A stretch of DNA of 64,000 nucleotides from Gonapodya prolifera JEL478. Its lineage: Eukaryota > Monoblepharomycota > Monoblepharidomycetes > Monoblepharidales > Gonapodyaceae. Both the position numbers and the translations under genes were made by a program. The notes under the pieces were generated by a model, which saw only the letters and a list, made by a program, of their open reading frames with translations, did no database searches and was not told the origin of the DNA. Where the stretch lies: positions 682,001 through 746,000 of the forward strand of contig KQ965731.1 of NCBI GenBank assembly GCA_001574975.1, in the 5' to 3' direction. Numbering within the stretch: position 1 is the stretch's first letter; every line of letters begins with the position of its first letter. This document shows, in pieces, positions 42,977 to 54,753 of this stretch.

Positions 42977-44961
42977 ATGGCCGAGACAGACCCACTTCTC
43001 CCGCGGCAGTACAGCAGCGCAGACACAGCTCTTGGAGGAGACGATGGCTCAGTAGTCTTTGAGCAGGTATCTTTGGCCGGAGTGACAATCAACCACATCA
43101 AGTGAGCAACACGAGTTTTCTGGGAGGCGGGGCGGGGGGGGNGGGGGGGGGTTGACGACGACAGTACTTATTCCGAACGCATGACTACATAGCTACATAG
43201 CGAGCTCCATTCTGGTGGCAGCTCCGTTTGTGTGGGCGAGCGGTGGCTGGATTGGTGGATTCGGGCTATGCATCACCTACACGGCGGGGTTGTTCCTTAC
43301 CGGGAAGTGGTTGTGCCAAGCCGTGGAGCACTCTGGACGGGGTACTCCGGACTGGCCTGGTAAGGCGAAACCCTATATTCTTGAAGGATAATTTGGGGAC
43401 TCAAGGCTTGAACCTGCAGCGGTGTCTCTACCGGACCTGTGTCGCGTCACTTTCAAATCGGAGATTATTTTCTGGATCAACTGGTTCACCTTCTTCTTGG
43501 AGTTGTTTGGTGACAATGTGGGCGCGGTAATTTTGATATGTAAGCTTCAACTACACATCCGTTGTTCTGCATCCGTCATCTCATCTTTTCTGGTTACAGC
43601 GGGACAAGTCGAACTCCTTCTCCCCACCATATCGCCAATCGCCATCAAAATTTGCACCATCCCACTCTTGCTCCTGTTCTCCAGCATCCCCATGTCCCAA
43701 ATGCAGGCGGTTGCCTCTCTGGGAATGATCTGTGCAGTCTTCATCACATTTGTCGTCTACTACGACGGCCTTACGTCGACAACATCTCCCGGGTCCCTTC
43801 TCAATCCCGCTCCGACGCAGCTTTTGCCGGACATGACCTCTCCTTCTGGCTTGAGCGGCCTTGCAATGGCGTCTGGTGTTGTTGTTCATGCGTTGGCGGG
43901 ACACGCACCACTGCCGCCAATGTACCTATCCCTCGTGAACAGGGAGGCGAATAGGAATTGGGAAATCGCGTTGGCGTTCGGAGGGAGTATTTCTCTCTTC
44001 ATGATTACCGGAGTTGCGGGGTACTTGGAGTGGGGATCCAAGACGAAGGATATGGTAGGTGTGACTCGAGAGTTTATGCGGGCCTGTAAGCGGTGACTAT
44101 AACTTGTGATTCCTGCAGATCACCAAAAACTTGATCAAACTCCCCCGCAACCGGGCGCTGAACCACTTCCTGTGAGCACTCAAGAAGCGTCACTTTGTAT
44201 AGCAACGATAACTGATCCTCTTCACAATCAGGTCCATAGTCCTCACCATCATACCGTTCACAATGCTCAGCACCGCAAGTGAGCCGCTCGTGCTCGACCT
44301 GGAGTCTATGTTGGATCGGTGGACCTCCTCGGTTCCAATTGAGACACCAACCCCAGCTCCGAAGAGGACTCGCACGAACAGTGTGACCTCCATACACATC
44401 CGGAGACCATCCCGAATACGCGTCAACAGTATCACCGACCTGGATGGGAGCGCCGCGTTTTATTCATCATCCTCGTCAAACACAACTCTCGTGCCCGAAC
44501 CCTCCATCACGAGCATCCCCGCGACACTCACTTCTTCCACCTCGACTCTTCGAAAACCCTCTCCTCTTCGTCGATTTGTATTGCGTATCGTTTTGGCCAC
44601 CGTCATCATAACGGTGGCGATCGCCGTCCCCAGTTTTGCATTCTTGCTTGGGGTCCTTGGTGGCAGTGTTACCGGCATCAACAGCATTCTCGTACCCACC
44701 GCTTGCTTCTTGGCGCTCGCCAAAGCAGAGCCGTCTGAGCCGAAAGGAGGTGATGGTGTGTCAAGGATCAAAAGTGATTGCGATTGCTTTCTGTTGAATT
44801 GTCTCTTGTCTCGTTCAATTGAAGGTCCGTCTACGGCTTACGACTCTGTGATTCGAACATCAAATTTGGAAATTGCTCTGGCGTGGTTTGTGCTCGTTTC
44901 TGGTGTATTTATTTGCATTTTCTCCACCGTGGGAACCGTTTATAGCGAGATTCGGCATTGA
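42977..44961 (+). CDS. Amino acid transporter, AVT/AAAP family (vacuolar type)
   Basis: Exons 42977..43101, 43205..43359, 43420..43539, 43600..44054, 44119..44171 and 44232..44961; an in-frame 75-nt intron at 44750..44824 is also likely. The N terminus carries a MAETDPLLPR motif; LLP-type dileucine signals direct proteins to the vacuole. About ten hydrophobic helices follow (SILVAAPFVWASGG, EIIFWINWFTFFLELFGDNV, KICTIPLLLLFSSIPMSQMQ, LSGLAMASGVVVHALAGHAP). ITGVAGYLEWGSKTKDMITK and NLIKLPRNRA match the AAAP pattern. A long Ser/Thr-rich cytoplasmic loop (about 44320-44560) lies between late helices and looks like a phosphorylated regulatory region. I infer proton-coupled amino acid exchange across the vacuolar membrane. 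The intron after exon 1 spans an ambiguous base in a G run at 43142. Confidence 0.85.
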
Positions 44962-45231
44962 ACTGTTTCGTACATCACTGTAGTGCTTATTCATGTAATG
45001 AAGCAAACGAACAAAGACACGGAACTCTTTCTCCTTTTTTTTGAAATGTTGTGCAACACTTTCCAACACTGAAACGCGCGAAAAGCTGTCCAGTAAAGCT
45101 TGCATTCATTTTGGAACACGTGAATTTAATGGTGGAATACGTCGGTTGTGTGTCAAGGGAGCGGAAAAAAAAAGCTCTTCGGCTAAAATAGATGCTTTGA
45201 GCTCACCCAGCATTCCACCAGCTTTGTCGCT

Positions 45232-48200
45232 ATGACTACGATGGAGCACCCAGATGACGACGTCTTCAGCGTGGAGGGTACGAATGGTGTCCCTTCGACC
45301 TCGGAACAGCACGGAAACGTTGCGAGCGACGTTCCACTCGCCGACGCTATCTTTGTCACAGGTCGACGCCTGCAAACGCGCCAGGCAACGCCCGACCCCC
45401 TCGCGGACCACGAATCCGCAGAACATGTGCACCATCTCTTGGTCAATCTGCCCTCCCATATACCTCGTGGATTCCCCCGTTCTCGTATCCACGTGCCAAA
45501 CCTGCACGCCAGAATCCCCCTTGACGGTTCCTTCAAGACTCCTGGAAACCTACCCGTGGAGCTTCTTAGGATGGTTGTACTCCACTTATCCATTGATGGG
45601 AGGATACAGACGCAATGGGCGTTGGCAGCGCTATGTTTGACCTCCAGAGGTGAGTTGCGTCCATTGCGGATGCGTAGCAGGAATCGCTCGACTCAGGCGA
45701 AAGCATTGATCCCTTTCTTGCACCATGGTACCAATTGGCTTGACCTGCTCTCCTCCACGATGTTCACTATGCTCCCCGTCACAAGTTCTGAACCGTGTCA
45801 CTACTCCTTATCTGTACTCCCGTCCCCGCTTCACCTCCACGCTCTCGTGGGCCCAATTCATCACCACGATATCCCGCTCGCGCACCTTCACTCCCAACCT
45901 CGGCCTCTATGTTCGCCGACTTGACCTGATCTACCGGAACCCAGATTCAGAAGGTGGCGACCAGGACAAGGTGCGCAGTCCGGACGGATCAGCAATGCTT
46001 ACTGAGCTGAGAAGGGCGAGGCAGCAAGAGCGGCAATCGGCACTGAGTCAGTTCTTGTCCTCGGCCCAGTCGACTCAATCGAGCTCAAGCACAGCGACTC
46101 CTGGTGGCACCGGAAAACTGGACCCGCCCGATTCTGACTCTGACTTGGCCTTCTTCAACCATTTTGTGATGGGAGATGACCTTGACGATATGCCAGGAAC
46201 GGAGTCGCTCGATCCGTTGCAAACCACAGCTGTGAATTACCTCGACAACGAGATTAATGACAGTTCTAGTACTGGTGAAGACGACAGCGATGTCGATGTG
46301 GATGGAGATGAGGAATTTGTCCCAATGGAGGTTTCGTCCCCTGCGCCGGCTACGGAAACTTCCATCACCTCAACGCCAATTGGGACTAAAGGGTCAGCAT
46401 ATGCTGGTAGTCTCACCATCGGTGCCTTCTTCGCCCCGCAGCGTTCTCCATCTGGCACCCCAGCATCATGTATTAGTCCAACTTCCGCTTGGGGGTCAGC
46501 GTCTTCTGGAGGTTTCAACGTCACTACATTCTTTGCCCCGCCACGTCCTCCATCTGGCATCACAGCATCATCTATGGCCTCATTGTCAAGTACTACTGGA
46601 GGGTCAGCGTCTGCTGGAGGTCTCAACATCGGTACCTTCTTCCCTCCACCACGTCCACCAGATCCACCATCTAACATCACAGCATTATCTCTACATTCTG
46701 AAGACGGACCTCCCATCCAAGGGACTGGCAGCAACTCGCCTCCCTCTGGGGCTCCGAATGCCGGAGGTAGGGAACTTCAAAGCTGGGGTGCTCCACGACA
46801 CATTTCTCCGCCCCTGGACAGCTCCGAAGAACCTCCTCGGGAGCTCGGCAATGGACGACCTTTTGTCTCGGAGCCCCCGACCTCAAGCACCCTCGTCGAC
46901 CCCATGGATGCTTCCGACGACTTTGCCATGGAACTATCTCGCCCGTCTTACTCGGACTTGGGTTTTTCCGCCCAATGGTCCTTGACGATTGACGCAACGA
47001 TGGTTAACGAGGCGTTGGATGCGGCCATGAGGGTTGTAGAGGGTGCAGGACGACGGGCGGGCGACGAAAGGTCGGTGTTGATGAGCTTGTGGAACACTGC
47101 AACCGTGAATTTAAATTGCAGTCAATATCACTTATATCAGCAGCACTCCCGAAAACAACTCCGCCCCTTCTTCTGCAGATGATATTCCTTCATCGGCTCA
47201 GTCACAAGCCTCGCAAACTGGTCCTCCTACAACCGGTCTCACACCCTCATTCAACCGCCTCTGGTCCAAACCTCCCACCCAAATTGATACCGACAACCCA
47301 CTTGAAGAAGACTCAGAGCCGGACAGCCCCATGGCATCTGGTAGTGATGGTGGGGCCACAAGTTTCCAAATCCTCCCAGTCACGAGATCACAGTCAAGGT
47401 CTGGGTCTAACCCCAGCCGCTACTCTACGCTGCGTCGGTCTGGTGCGAGCTCTTCTTCAGCTCCTTATTCCATTTTGGGGTCGGGTAGGCTGGGGTTGAG
47501 TGGAAGTAGGGGTGCAAGCCGCACGGCCTTCTTGGGACGGTTACTGGACACCAGTCGTGCGCCGACTTCAAGTGTGGGAGGGGTGGCTGGAGGCACTGGG
47601 GCTTCTAGCTCAATGGGGCTGGGGAGTGGCTCAGCCAGCAGTTCATCTGGCATTGGGAATTCCCGCCCGACCCCTACTATCACGACAATCACCACGACAT
47701 CAACCACTCATACCACCTCCCAACGCACTGGTAGCTCCTTGTCTTCGTCCTCACAAAGCAAACCCCCTGAACCCCGCCGTCTGATGGTGACGGCGTACTC
47801 CCTGGTGGTCGTCGCGGTGTTCTGCAGGAATCTGCGAGTGTTGAATGTGAGGGGAATCGTCGTAGGGAACGACGGTGGGTGCATGTTTGTTGCTCACAGG
47901 CGGATTGATTATTATAACTACATTTTTCTGTTTTGGTAATGTAACAGTGTTTTATCCAGCCCTCAACCAACCCCTCTCGATTCAAACGTCCCCACCTGCG
48001 TCCTACCTTGCCTCTGTACCTCTCACCACCCCAACGGCTATCTCTTACCTCGCGACGCTGCCGGACCTTGAGGTTGTAGACTTGAGCAGAGGCGCGTGGG
48101 TGACAGACGGGATTGCCCGGAGGTTTATCGTGGGAACGACCGAAAATGTGGTTGACGTGGCTGGAGTACAGCCCACACCAGCGAAGGGTGGACTGGGGTA

Positions 48201-48768
48201 TGGATTCCCAAGACTGAGACAGGTCAGCCTAGAGGGTTGTGAGAATGTGGTTGAGGCTGCACGTAAGGTGTGGACGGAGAAAGTGGATGTCGTGGAGAAT
48301 CAGGACGATGATGATTCGTCCAGTTCAGATGACTCGGACACAGAGGGAGTGTCACAGACAAGCGAGCCTATCCTGGGCGAGGAGTACATACAAGCAAGGG
48401 CGAGGTTGGGAGGGAGGTTCGAGGTGAAGCCGGAGGATCAGGACCATACATCTTTGTCGCAGCCCACTTCCACATCATCAACGGATACTCTCACGGAGGA
48501 CGATCAACTCACACCATCCGAGGCAGAACGACTTGCGGAGAAGCGGGCCGGCAAGCGCAAGGCCACCGAGGACCCAACATGTGACGGATCCTACCGCAAT
48601 TCTTCTACGGAACCTTCACGCCGGCGACCGCCACCACACAGTCAACTACTCGGGTCAACAACTCCCAACCCACCCCCTATTCCAATGCCCAAAAGTGATT
48701 TGAAGCTGCAGTTGGAAAAGCGGAGCACAAGTGGAATGGCAGACGAGGCGGATAAAGTTCTGAAGTAG
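45232..48768 (+). CDS. Large F-box/LRR-like protein with disordered insert
   Basis: Exons 45232..45649, 45786 to about 47090, about 47146..47874 and 47948..48768. Residues around 110-140 form an F-box-like segment (LPVELLRMVVLHLSI, WALAALCLTSR|VLNRV), then TTPYLYSRPRFTSTLSWAQF and LGLYVRRLDLIYR, as in fungal F-box/LRR adaptors of SCF ligases. The repeat domain is interrupted by about 500 residues of Ser/Pro/Gly-rich sequence, including three copies of a 34-36 residue repeat (46391-46690), before leucine-rich strands return (CRNLRVLNVRGIVV, LPDLEVVDLSRGAWVTDGIA, FPRLRQVSLEGCENVVEA). An acidic stretch and a basic tail end the protein. The junction between exons 2 and 3 changes frame and its exact splice sites are uncertain. 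Confidence 0.75.
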
Positions 48769-48998
48769 CCGGGTGGGCGGACTTAGCGGAGGAGAGGGAT
48801 GAGGGGGCAGTTGCTGTACATTGTTCTATACGCACATGCTTTTCATGAATATTAATAGATAATCGCACAGCTGACGTTTCAACTTTGAAAGGTGAAGAAA
48901 GAGGAAAGGAAGAAGGAAACCAACGTTTTTACATCTCAAGCAGTACTCAATACTAGAGTATGAATCTTTCAATTTACTCCGAGTATTACGTTTTCATG

Positions 48999-51188
48999 TT
49001 ACGGGCGATAATACCGGAACGTACCCTCCTTCCGACGTTTACAAACAGGGCAGGCAGTAAGCTGGTCCGCGCATTCGATGCAGATCGCATGATGACCACA
49101 GGGAACAAGGAACGCCGTGCGAGGACTGTCCCAGCATACGATGCACTCTTCTTCGTGCCCGCTTTCATGACGTCGTCCGCGATGTCGACTGGAATTGGGC
49201 GGTTCGTCGTACCAGCCGTCATCGCCTGCTGCAGCAGACGGTCGGTCAGGCGCCCCCGTCCAATCCGATCCCCTGAGGTCCGCGACACACGCTTTGACAA
49301 TGGCCTCCTCCGATTGATCTCTCAGTCCGCCGCGTAGCCGCATCAGACGAGACACGGCCGCTCGGGCAGCAGAAGGCGGGCAGTTCGCATTCTCCGAAAT
49401 GCGGAACAGGGCAGAGTCCGATAAGGGAGAATTTGCACGGCGCGAGGAAGACGCGATGTTCGCAATGCTGCTGGCATTACGATGGGAGGATGGAACATAG
49501 TGATTCACCGTGGCGACTCCCACTGAGCGGCGATTGCTATCACCCAAAGCCGGCATCTTTGCAATCAGTGCTTTGAGGACTCTGTGAGCATTTACGCAAA
49601 CTTGAGCGCCACGTCAGATAATTACTGGCGTTGAGACGAGCATGCAGGCGCTCACCAAAAGCCGCAGAACAGAGCATATACAGAAGTACCATCCCGGTGA
49701 GCGCTTTGTGGTCAAACTCGGAGCATCGATCAGAGCACAAAAGCGTCGATAATCCGTCCGCCGCCAGGGGCACAACGGCAGCAACGCGATACGCCTGCCA
49801 CGGGAGACGAAGAATTGCGAAGAAGCCAGAAGAAATGACGCCTCCCAGCCAATGGGCCTTGACAACTAGACACGCGTTGTCGTTAAACAATTTCGATGTT
49901 AAAAGTACGGAATCTTACCGCTCAAAGAGTCCAAAAGAAACGCCGTTCGGACACTATATTGCATCCATGCAAGCTGGAAGGTTGCAGAGTACCACAGGTG
50001 AAGCGCGCGATGTAATTGGTACATAAGAGAAATTGCAGTTGCAGGGTGGGAAGTGCGGTGGTGCGGCCGTATGTTCTCATCCCCTAAGAAGGACGGTCAT
50101 TCCAATATCCGCTCCACATGGGAAGCTTCCCTCACATAATGAAAACCCTTTCGACATGACTTTAGAAACGAAGAAACAGAAATAGGTCCGAACGACGATG
50201 AAAAATCCGCTGCTTGGAGGTCCGAAGAGCCTGTCCCATAAATTGGATAAATTGTACGGGTGCAGCTCCAACAAGCGTGTAGAGTCGGGTATAACTTTTG
50301 GTATCCAGGATATATCTCTCCAAGAAGCTGGAGTCAAATAATCAATGGGAGGTGAGACTTTTTTTGGGGTGGGTGAGTTTGCAGAAGCGACGTCACAACA
50401 TGGGAGAAACACGCACTAATTCCCCATAACATCGTTCCAGTAAATACAAGCACCGAACGAATCAAGTACCACAGAATTAGGAACGGGAACGCGACCCACG
50501 AGAGCACTTGGGTTGCCGCCCAGAATACATAGAGGCCTGAATAAACACCGCACGACGATACGTCAGCACCCAGAGGGTCCCAAGCAGTGCACGATGGTAG
50601 CGTACCAGCAGACCAAAGCGCGCCAGCCCCCCATGAGACCCCCGAGAACACGAACATGCATGGAGGCCCCAGGACGACCCATACGAGGCCCCATACGGAC
50701 GCCCCTAGTAGCAAAGTGAGACACACGACGTCTCCATGCCGTTTAGCAGAGGGTTCGGCTCACCGAATGTCCAGAACATTCGCAGAACAAAGGTCCCGAT
50801 GCCCAGCACCAACTTGAAAGGGGCCATGAGGACAGTCACGAGAGCGTTGCCGAGGAACACTAGGGCGTTGAATCCTAGCCCTGCCGCCGAAACGTGAGCT
50901 CTCTTGGGGCCGTGAGGCGAGGTCTCTCGGAATCAATCGAAGCTCACAACCGCTTTCCTCCACATCTTCACCATCCCCGCGGCCTGACCAGACAATCCAC
51001 CCTCCGAGCAGGACAGCCACGGCAATCACGAGGGTCGTGCGGGCACTTGATTTCGCCAAAGAATCAGCCCATGAGGCTATAGGCGGTACGTAGTGCGGGG
51101 AGAAGGACGGACCAAAGGTGAACTGGAACGTCGCGGACATGCCGGCGCGGGGTTTCCGCGGCGACCGCGGCAGCCGGATGTCGTCCAT
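48999..51188 (-). CDS. Multi-pass membrane RING-finger E3 ubiquitin ligase
   Basis: Eight exons: 51188..50948, 50898..50764, 50704..50606, 50536..50417, 50327..50136, 50083..49919, 49865..49656 and 49600..48999; every junction keeps frame with GT-AG sites. The first 430 or so residues contain several hydrophobic helices (TTLVIAVAVLLGGWIVW, VWGLVWVVLGPPCMFVF, VLSWVAFPFLILWYLI, MVLLYMLCSAAFVCV). A polar Ser-rich region follows, and the C terminus is a C3HC4 RING: CIVCWDSPRTAFLVPCGHHA, CIECADQLTACPVC, ending GTFRYYRP. The family context suggests an E2-binding ligase working at an internal membrane (ER, Golgi or mitochondria) in protein quality control. The N-terminal membrane part does not match a family I know. 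Confidence 0.82.
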
Positions 51189-51334
51189 TGGGGCCTCGCA
51201 GTGTGGACTGCTGCTTTATTGATTGAACTGGGATTGTTGAATCGGATGAATGCCTCCCAACCGAAGTACAATCTTCTCAAATATGTTCCCTCGACCCCAG
51301 TTTTTCCAAACACACACACTCTGACCCCTCACTG

Positions 51335-52785
51335 CTACGCCCACAAGCTTACAGCCTCCCCCGGCGCCCACGTGTATAAGCTCGTGTGCGCTTGGATGCA
51401 ACGCCATGAACGGCCGTTGTGAAAGACAACTTCGCCGATGGAGTACGCCCGCCCGTTGGGGATCCAGGGTGCCCCGCCGCCGGGCGATGGAGGGACGTAG
51501 CCGACTGGCCCGCCGCCGCCGCCGGGGAGGTGGAGGACTTGTCCGACAAGGATGGAGTCACTGGAAGGTTGTGGTAGGGGGGGAGGGGGCGCGGGGGAGT
51601 GCGAGGAAGGTAGTGGATGCGACGTGGGTGTGGAGGGAGACGTGTTAAAGCCCTCCGTGCGCGAGCGCGATGAGACCCCACGCCGTCCACTTAACGCACT
51701 AGTTCACCCCTGGGTTGGCCGCCTTGAGTGCGTCCAGGGTACACCCAACTCGCTGGCTGATTGACCAGAATGTGTCGCCAGGCTGGACGGAGTAGGTGCC
51801 TCCAGCGCCCAGAGGAGGGTATGGCTGGACCGGGGGCTGCTGGACGACGGGAGGCGCGGACCATGTTGGCGCGGGCTGTGTGGCGGATTGTGGACGTGGG
51901 GTGCGGATGGCGGATGGGGGGCCAGAGAGAGAGGGGGGGACGGAGAAGAAAGGAGGGATCGCGAGGTAAGTGGGCAGGCCACCGACAGTATTTCCATGTT
52001 CCATGCTCTCTCACCTGCTGCTGCGGCGGTGGGTAGTACGGTGCGGGTGCCGGGGTCGGAGCGGAAACAGGAGGTGAAGCGAACTGCTGTTGCTGCTGCA
52101 AGTGTTGCTGGTGCTTTTGCTCCTCTTGGTGCTGGTTGTGCTTGTGAATACCAACGCCGATACCGACAGCCCCAGCGAGAAGGGCAGCGCCGCCTACGAG
52201 TCCCAGGCCCTGTTTTGGTAGGGTTTGGTGAGATGATTGATGGGGAGTCCGTGCCTTGAACTGGGAATAAACAAACACACAATTTTTTGAGCAGCGGACA
52301 TGTGGTTTCCGTGGTCGCTCGATTCCTGTTGGCCGCCTTGGTAAGGAATCGGTGCGGGAGCTGGAGTGAAGTCGCCATGTGATTGCGATTGCGACGAGAG
52401 TGTTGCCGAGCCTGCGCTGGAGGTGGGGCCGGCCGGGGCGGGCAGGGGCGCGGACCAGTTGCTCTCTGATGGCGGCGCGGACGGAGGCGGCCCGAGTTCT
52501 GCAAGCGCGGCTGCGAATGCATCGTCGGACGGAGGCGACACTGTTTGCAAGCGAGGGATGAGTAAACATGAGCACGGCCAGCGGATTGCGCGGGCTACGC
52601 ACCGATCGCGCGCTCCTTGTTGCTACCGTGATTTGAGTGTGCGCCGGCTGTGAATTCATTGCGTGGCAGAAGTGATGGCAAGCCGACGAAGCAACATGTG
52701 ACGGCAGATTGCGCGAAGGGACAGTGCGGGATGAGAAAACGCGTGGGAAGAAAGAGTAAAGTCATTGAGGCAGTCGCACCTGACA
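51335..52785 (-). CDS. LysM (CBM50) and CBM5/12 chitin-binding protein
   Basis: Exons 52785..52779 (seven bases), 52647..52603, 52540..52281, 52209..52015, 51875..51700 and 51560..51335. The LysM domain is split by the last intron: GTYSVQPGDTFWSISQRVGC, LDALKAANPGVNYD, then SILVGQVLHLPG. The last exon adds a chitin-binding CBM5/12 module: PWIPNGRAYSIGEVVFHNGR, SWRCIQAHTSLYTWAPGEAV. Before them lie a Pro/Ser-rich region, a glycine-zipper hydrophobic segment (GLGLVGGAALLAGAVGIGVG) and a His/Gln-rich linker. No cleavable signal peptide is visible, so the protein may be membrane-inserted or intracellular rather than a classical secreted LysM effector. Chitin or peptidoglycan-like GlcNAc polymers are the expected ligands. 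The 7-nt first exon (ATGTCAG) is an inference from phase. Confidence 0.78.
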
Positions 52786-53028
52786 TTGTCGCTGTCTGTT
52801 GCTCTTTGCGTGGTGTTGTGGTCCCCTGACCGCCGGTGTGGGCTGTGGCCACACCTAGTCCATCGCCCCAAGCAAGATTCTCGTATCTTGGAATCATCCA
52901 AACGCAACCGTGAATTGAATTTTACTCGTTTTCCCCAGCAGAGGCTGCTGCGCAAGGTCCAGGCTGAACAGTCTCCAGAACTCCCTGGTTTGGTTTTCAG
53001 GCTTCGGCCCCAAAGTTCCCGAATCCGA

Positions 53029-54555
53029 ATGGTCTTCCAAGTGAAAGGTGGCGTACTACGCGACTTCCCACGACCCTGTGCGAGTGTCATTCTCATCCTT
53101 GCACATAGGCAAAAGCGCCATCGTCACCGGTGAGCGATCGTGTGTGACAACTTGGCTTGGACTCCGGAATCAATTCACCATTTAGGCGGAGCAAGCGGCA
53201 TTGGTGAAGCATTGGTCAAACGACTGGCAACTTTGGGGTGCGTGAGCGCCGTTTCTCGTGTCTCCGTGGTTCCCAACGACGCCTTGGTCCTCTAGCGTGT
53301 TCGTCACAGTCGTGGACAGGAATGCCGACCTTGGCAACCGTGTCGTGAACGCTCTTGTAAAACAGTACGTCAGAACTTTGCCAGGAGGTTGATTGAGAGT
53401 CTCTTACAGTTTGGGGCGCCGTTCTAGGTACGGTCCCCACTTCCAGTTTGTGAAAGCCGATGTATCGAGCAGACAAGACATGCTCGAGGTGTTCAAACAA
53501 ACAAAGGCACGCTTTGGCAAAGGTGATTTTCCACTCTATAGATCCGCTGGCCTTGCCAGTAGATAACCATATGTCCTCACCCCCATCCCCGTCACCACAA
53601 ACCGAAGTGGACATCGTTGTCCTGAACGCAGGCATCGACGAAAACATTGACTACCTCCGCGACGAGACGGGTGCGTTCCGAGACGCCACGTTCTCATTCG
53701 AATATTGAGCACTGACAGGACGTCTACAGACCCTTGGGCCAACATCTTCCCCGTGAACGTTCACGGCGTACTTCTCGGAACGCGCATGGCCGTCGCGGAA
53801 TTCGTGGGTTTTCATTTGGACGTTGCATCTCTCTCGTGTACTGTTCTCACACCTCTCACGCATCAGACGAAACAAAAAACTCCCGGCGTCATCTCCATCA
53901 CAGCCTCCATGGCCGGTCTCTACCCACAGGAATACGGCCCTGTCTACGTGAGTCGCATCCCCGCTGCATTCCACTTGACGGCATCTCAGCTTGTGCTATC
54001 CTTTGCACAGGCCGCTTCCAAAGGCGCCGTAGTGCACTTCGTCAGGGGTCTTAGCCTTTCGACCGCAAAACTGACGCCCAAAGTCCGGGTCAACTGCGTG
54101 TGCCCGGGGGTTGTTCTGACTCCGGTACGTGCCCCCGGCAGTTCGCACTCTTGACACACCCCATTCACGCACACCCTCCACCCTCGCAACCCAGCTCCTC
54201 TTCGAAGGCCGCGGCCGGCCCGACAGTCCCACCCACCAACCATCCTTGATGCAGATGCCACCCACCCCTATCGAAACAGTCGTCGGTAAGTGACATGTCG
54301 CACGGCTCAGGCACCATTTCACGTCGTTCTGACGCGGGGTCGTGGACCGCAAGACGCCCACATGCGCGCGATAGAAGACGAGGGCTTGAATGGTGAGGCT
54401 ATAAGGGCGGCGAGCGGGAAAGTGAGTTGTGACTGTGTCTTTCGGTGCCGAGTGATGACTGTTGACGAGAGGTACTGAACACCAAGCGTGGCCCGGAGCT
54501 CGTCAAGTTCCAGCAAGTTAAGACCGTAGCGCTTTCTGGGATTGCGAAATTGTAA
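53029..54555 (+). CDS. Short-chain dehydrogenase/reductase
   Basis: Twelve small exons: 53029..53047, 53109..53129, 53186..53237, 53296..53364, 53428..53522, 53608..53670, 53730..53803, 53867..53947, 54011..54124, 54195..54285, 54354..54421 and 54487..54555. The fold is complete: GKSAIVTGGASGIGEALVKR is the TGxxxGxG cofactor loop, VFVTVVDRN has an Asp that favours NAD(H), DIVVLNAGI is the NNAG-like motif, ISITASMAG carries the catalytic Ser and VYAASKGAVV the Tyr-x-x-x-Lys pair, and VNCVCPGVVLTP closes the site. It resembles 15-hydroxyprostaglandin-dehydrogenase-like SDRs. The substrate is unknown. The mean exon is under 70 nt, far denser in introns than its neighbours. Confidence 0.9.
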
Positions 54556-54753
54556 ATGTGACCGGGCAATAGCATCTAAGCTTTGTCCTTGAAGCAGAGT
54601 GCGAATTTGCTGTATCGTTGGATCTGCTAAAGCGCGATATTTGAATTTGCTCAACTACATATCAACCTCACTCAACGAAACCGGCTCCTGCCGAATTCAC
54701 CCGCCAAAAACCTTTCCTCCGTCTCCTTTTGCACCACAACATCAACGCCTGAA

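Noticed and set aside
43130-43155. Functional G-quadruplex or regulatory G tract in intron 1 of the transporter
   Set aside because: The run contains an ambiguous base and is probably a sequencing-difficult homopolymer; nothing further supports a function.
51335-51690. Independent CBM5/12 gene
   Set aside because: It continues the LysM domain (SILVGQVLHLPG) across a phase 2 intron, so it is the last exon of the LysM gene.
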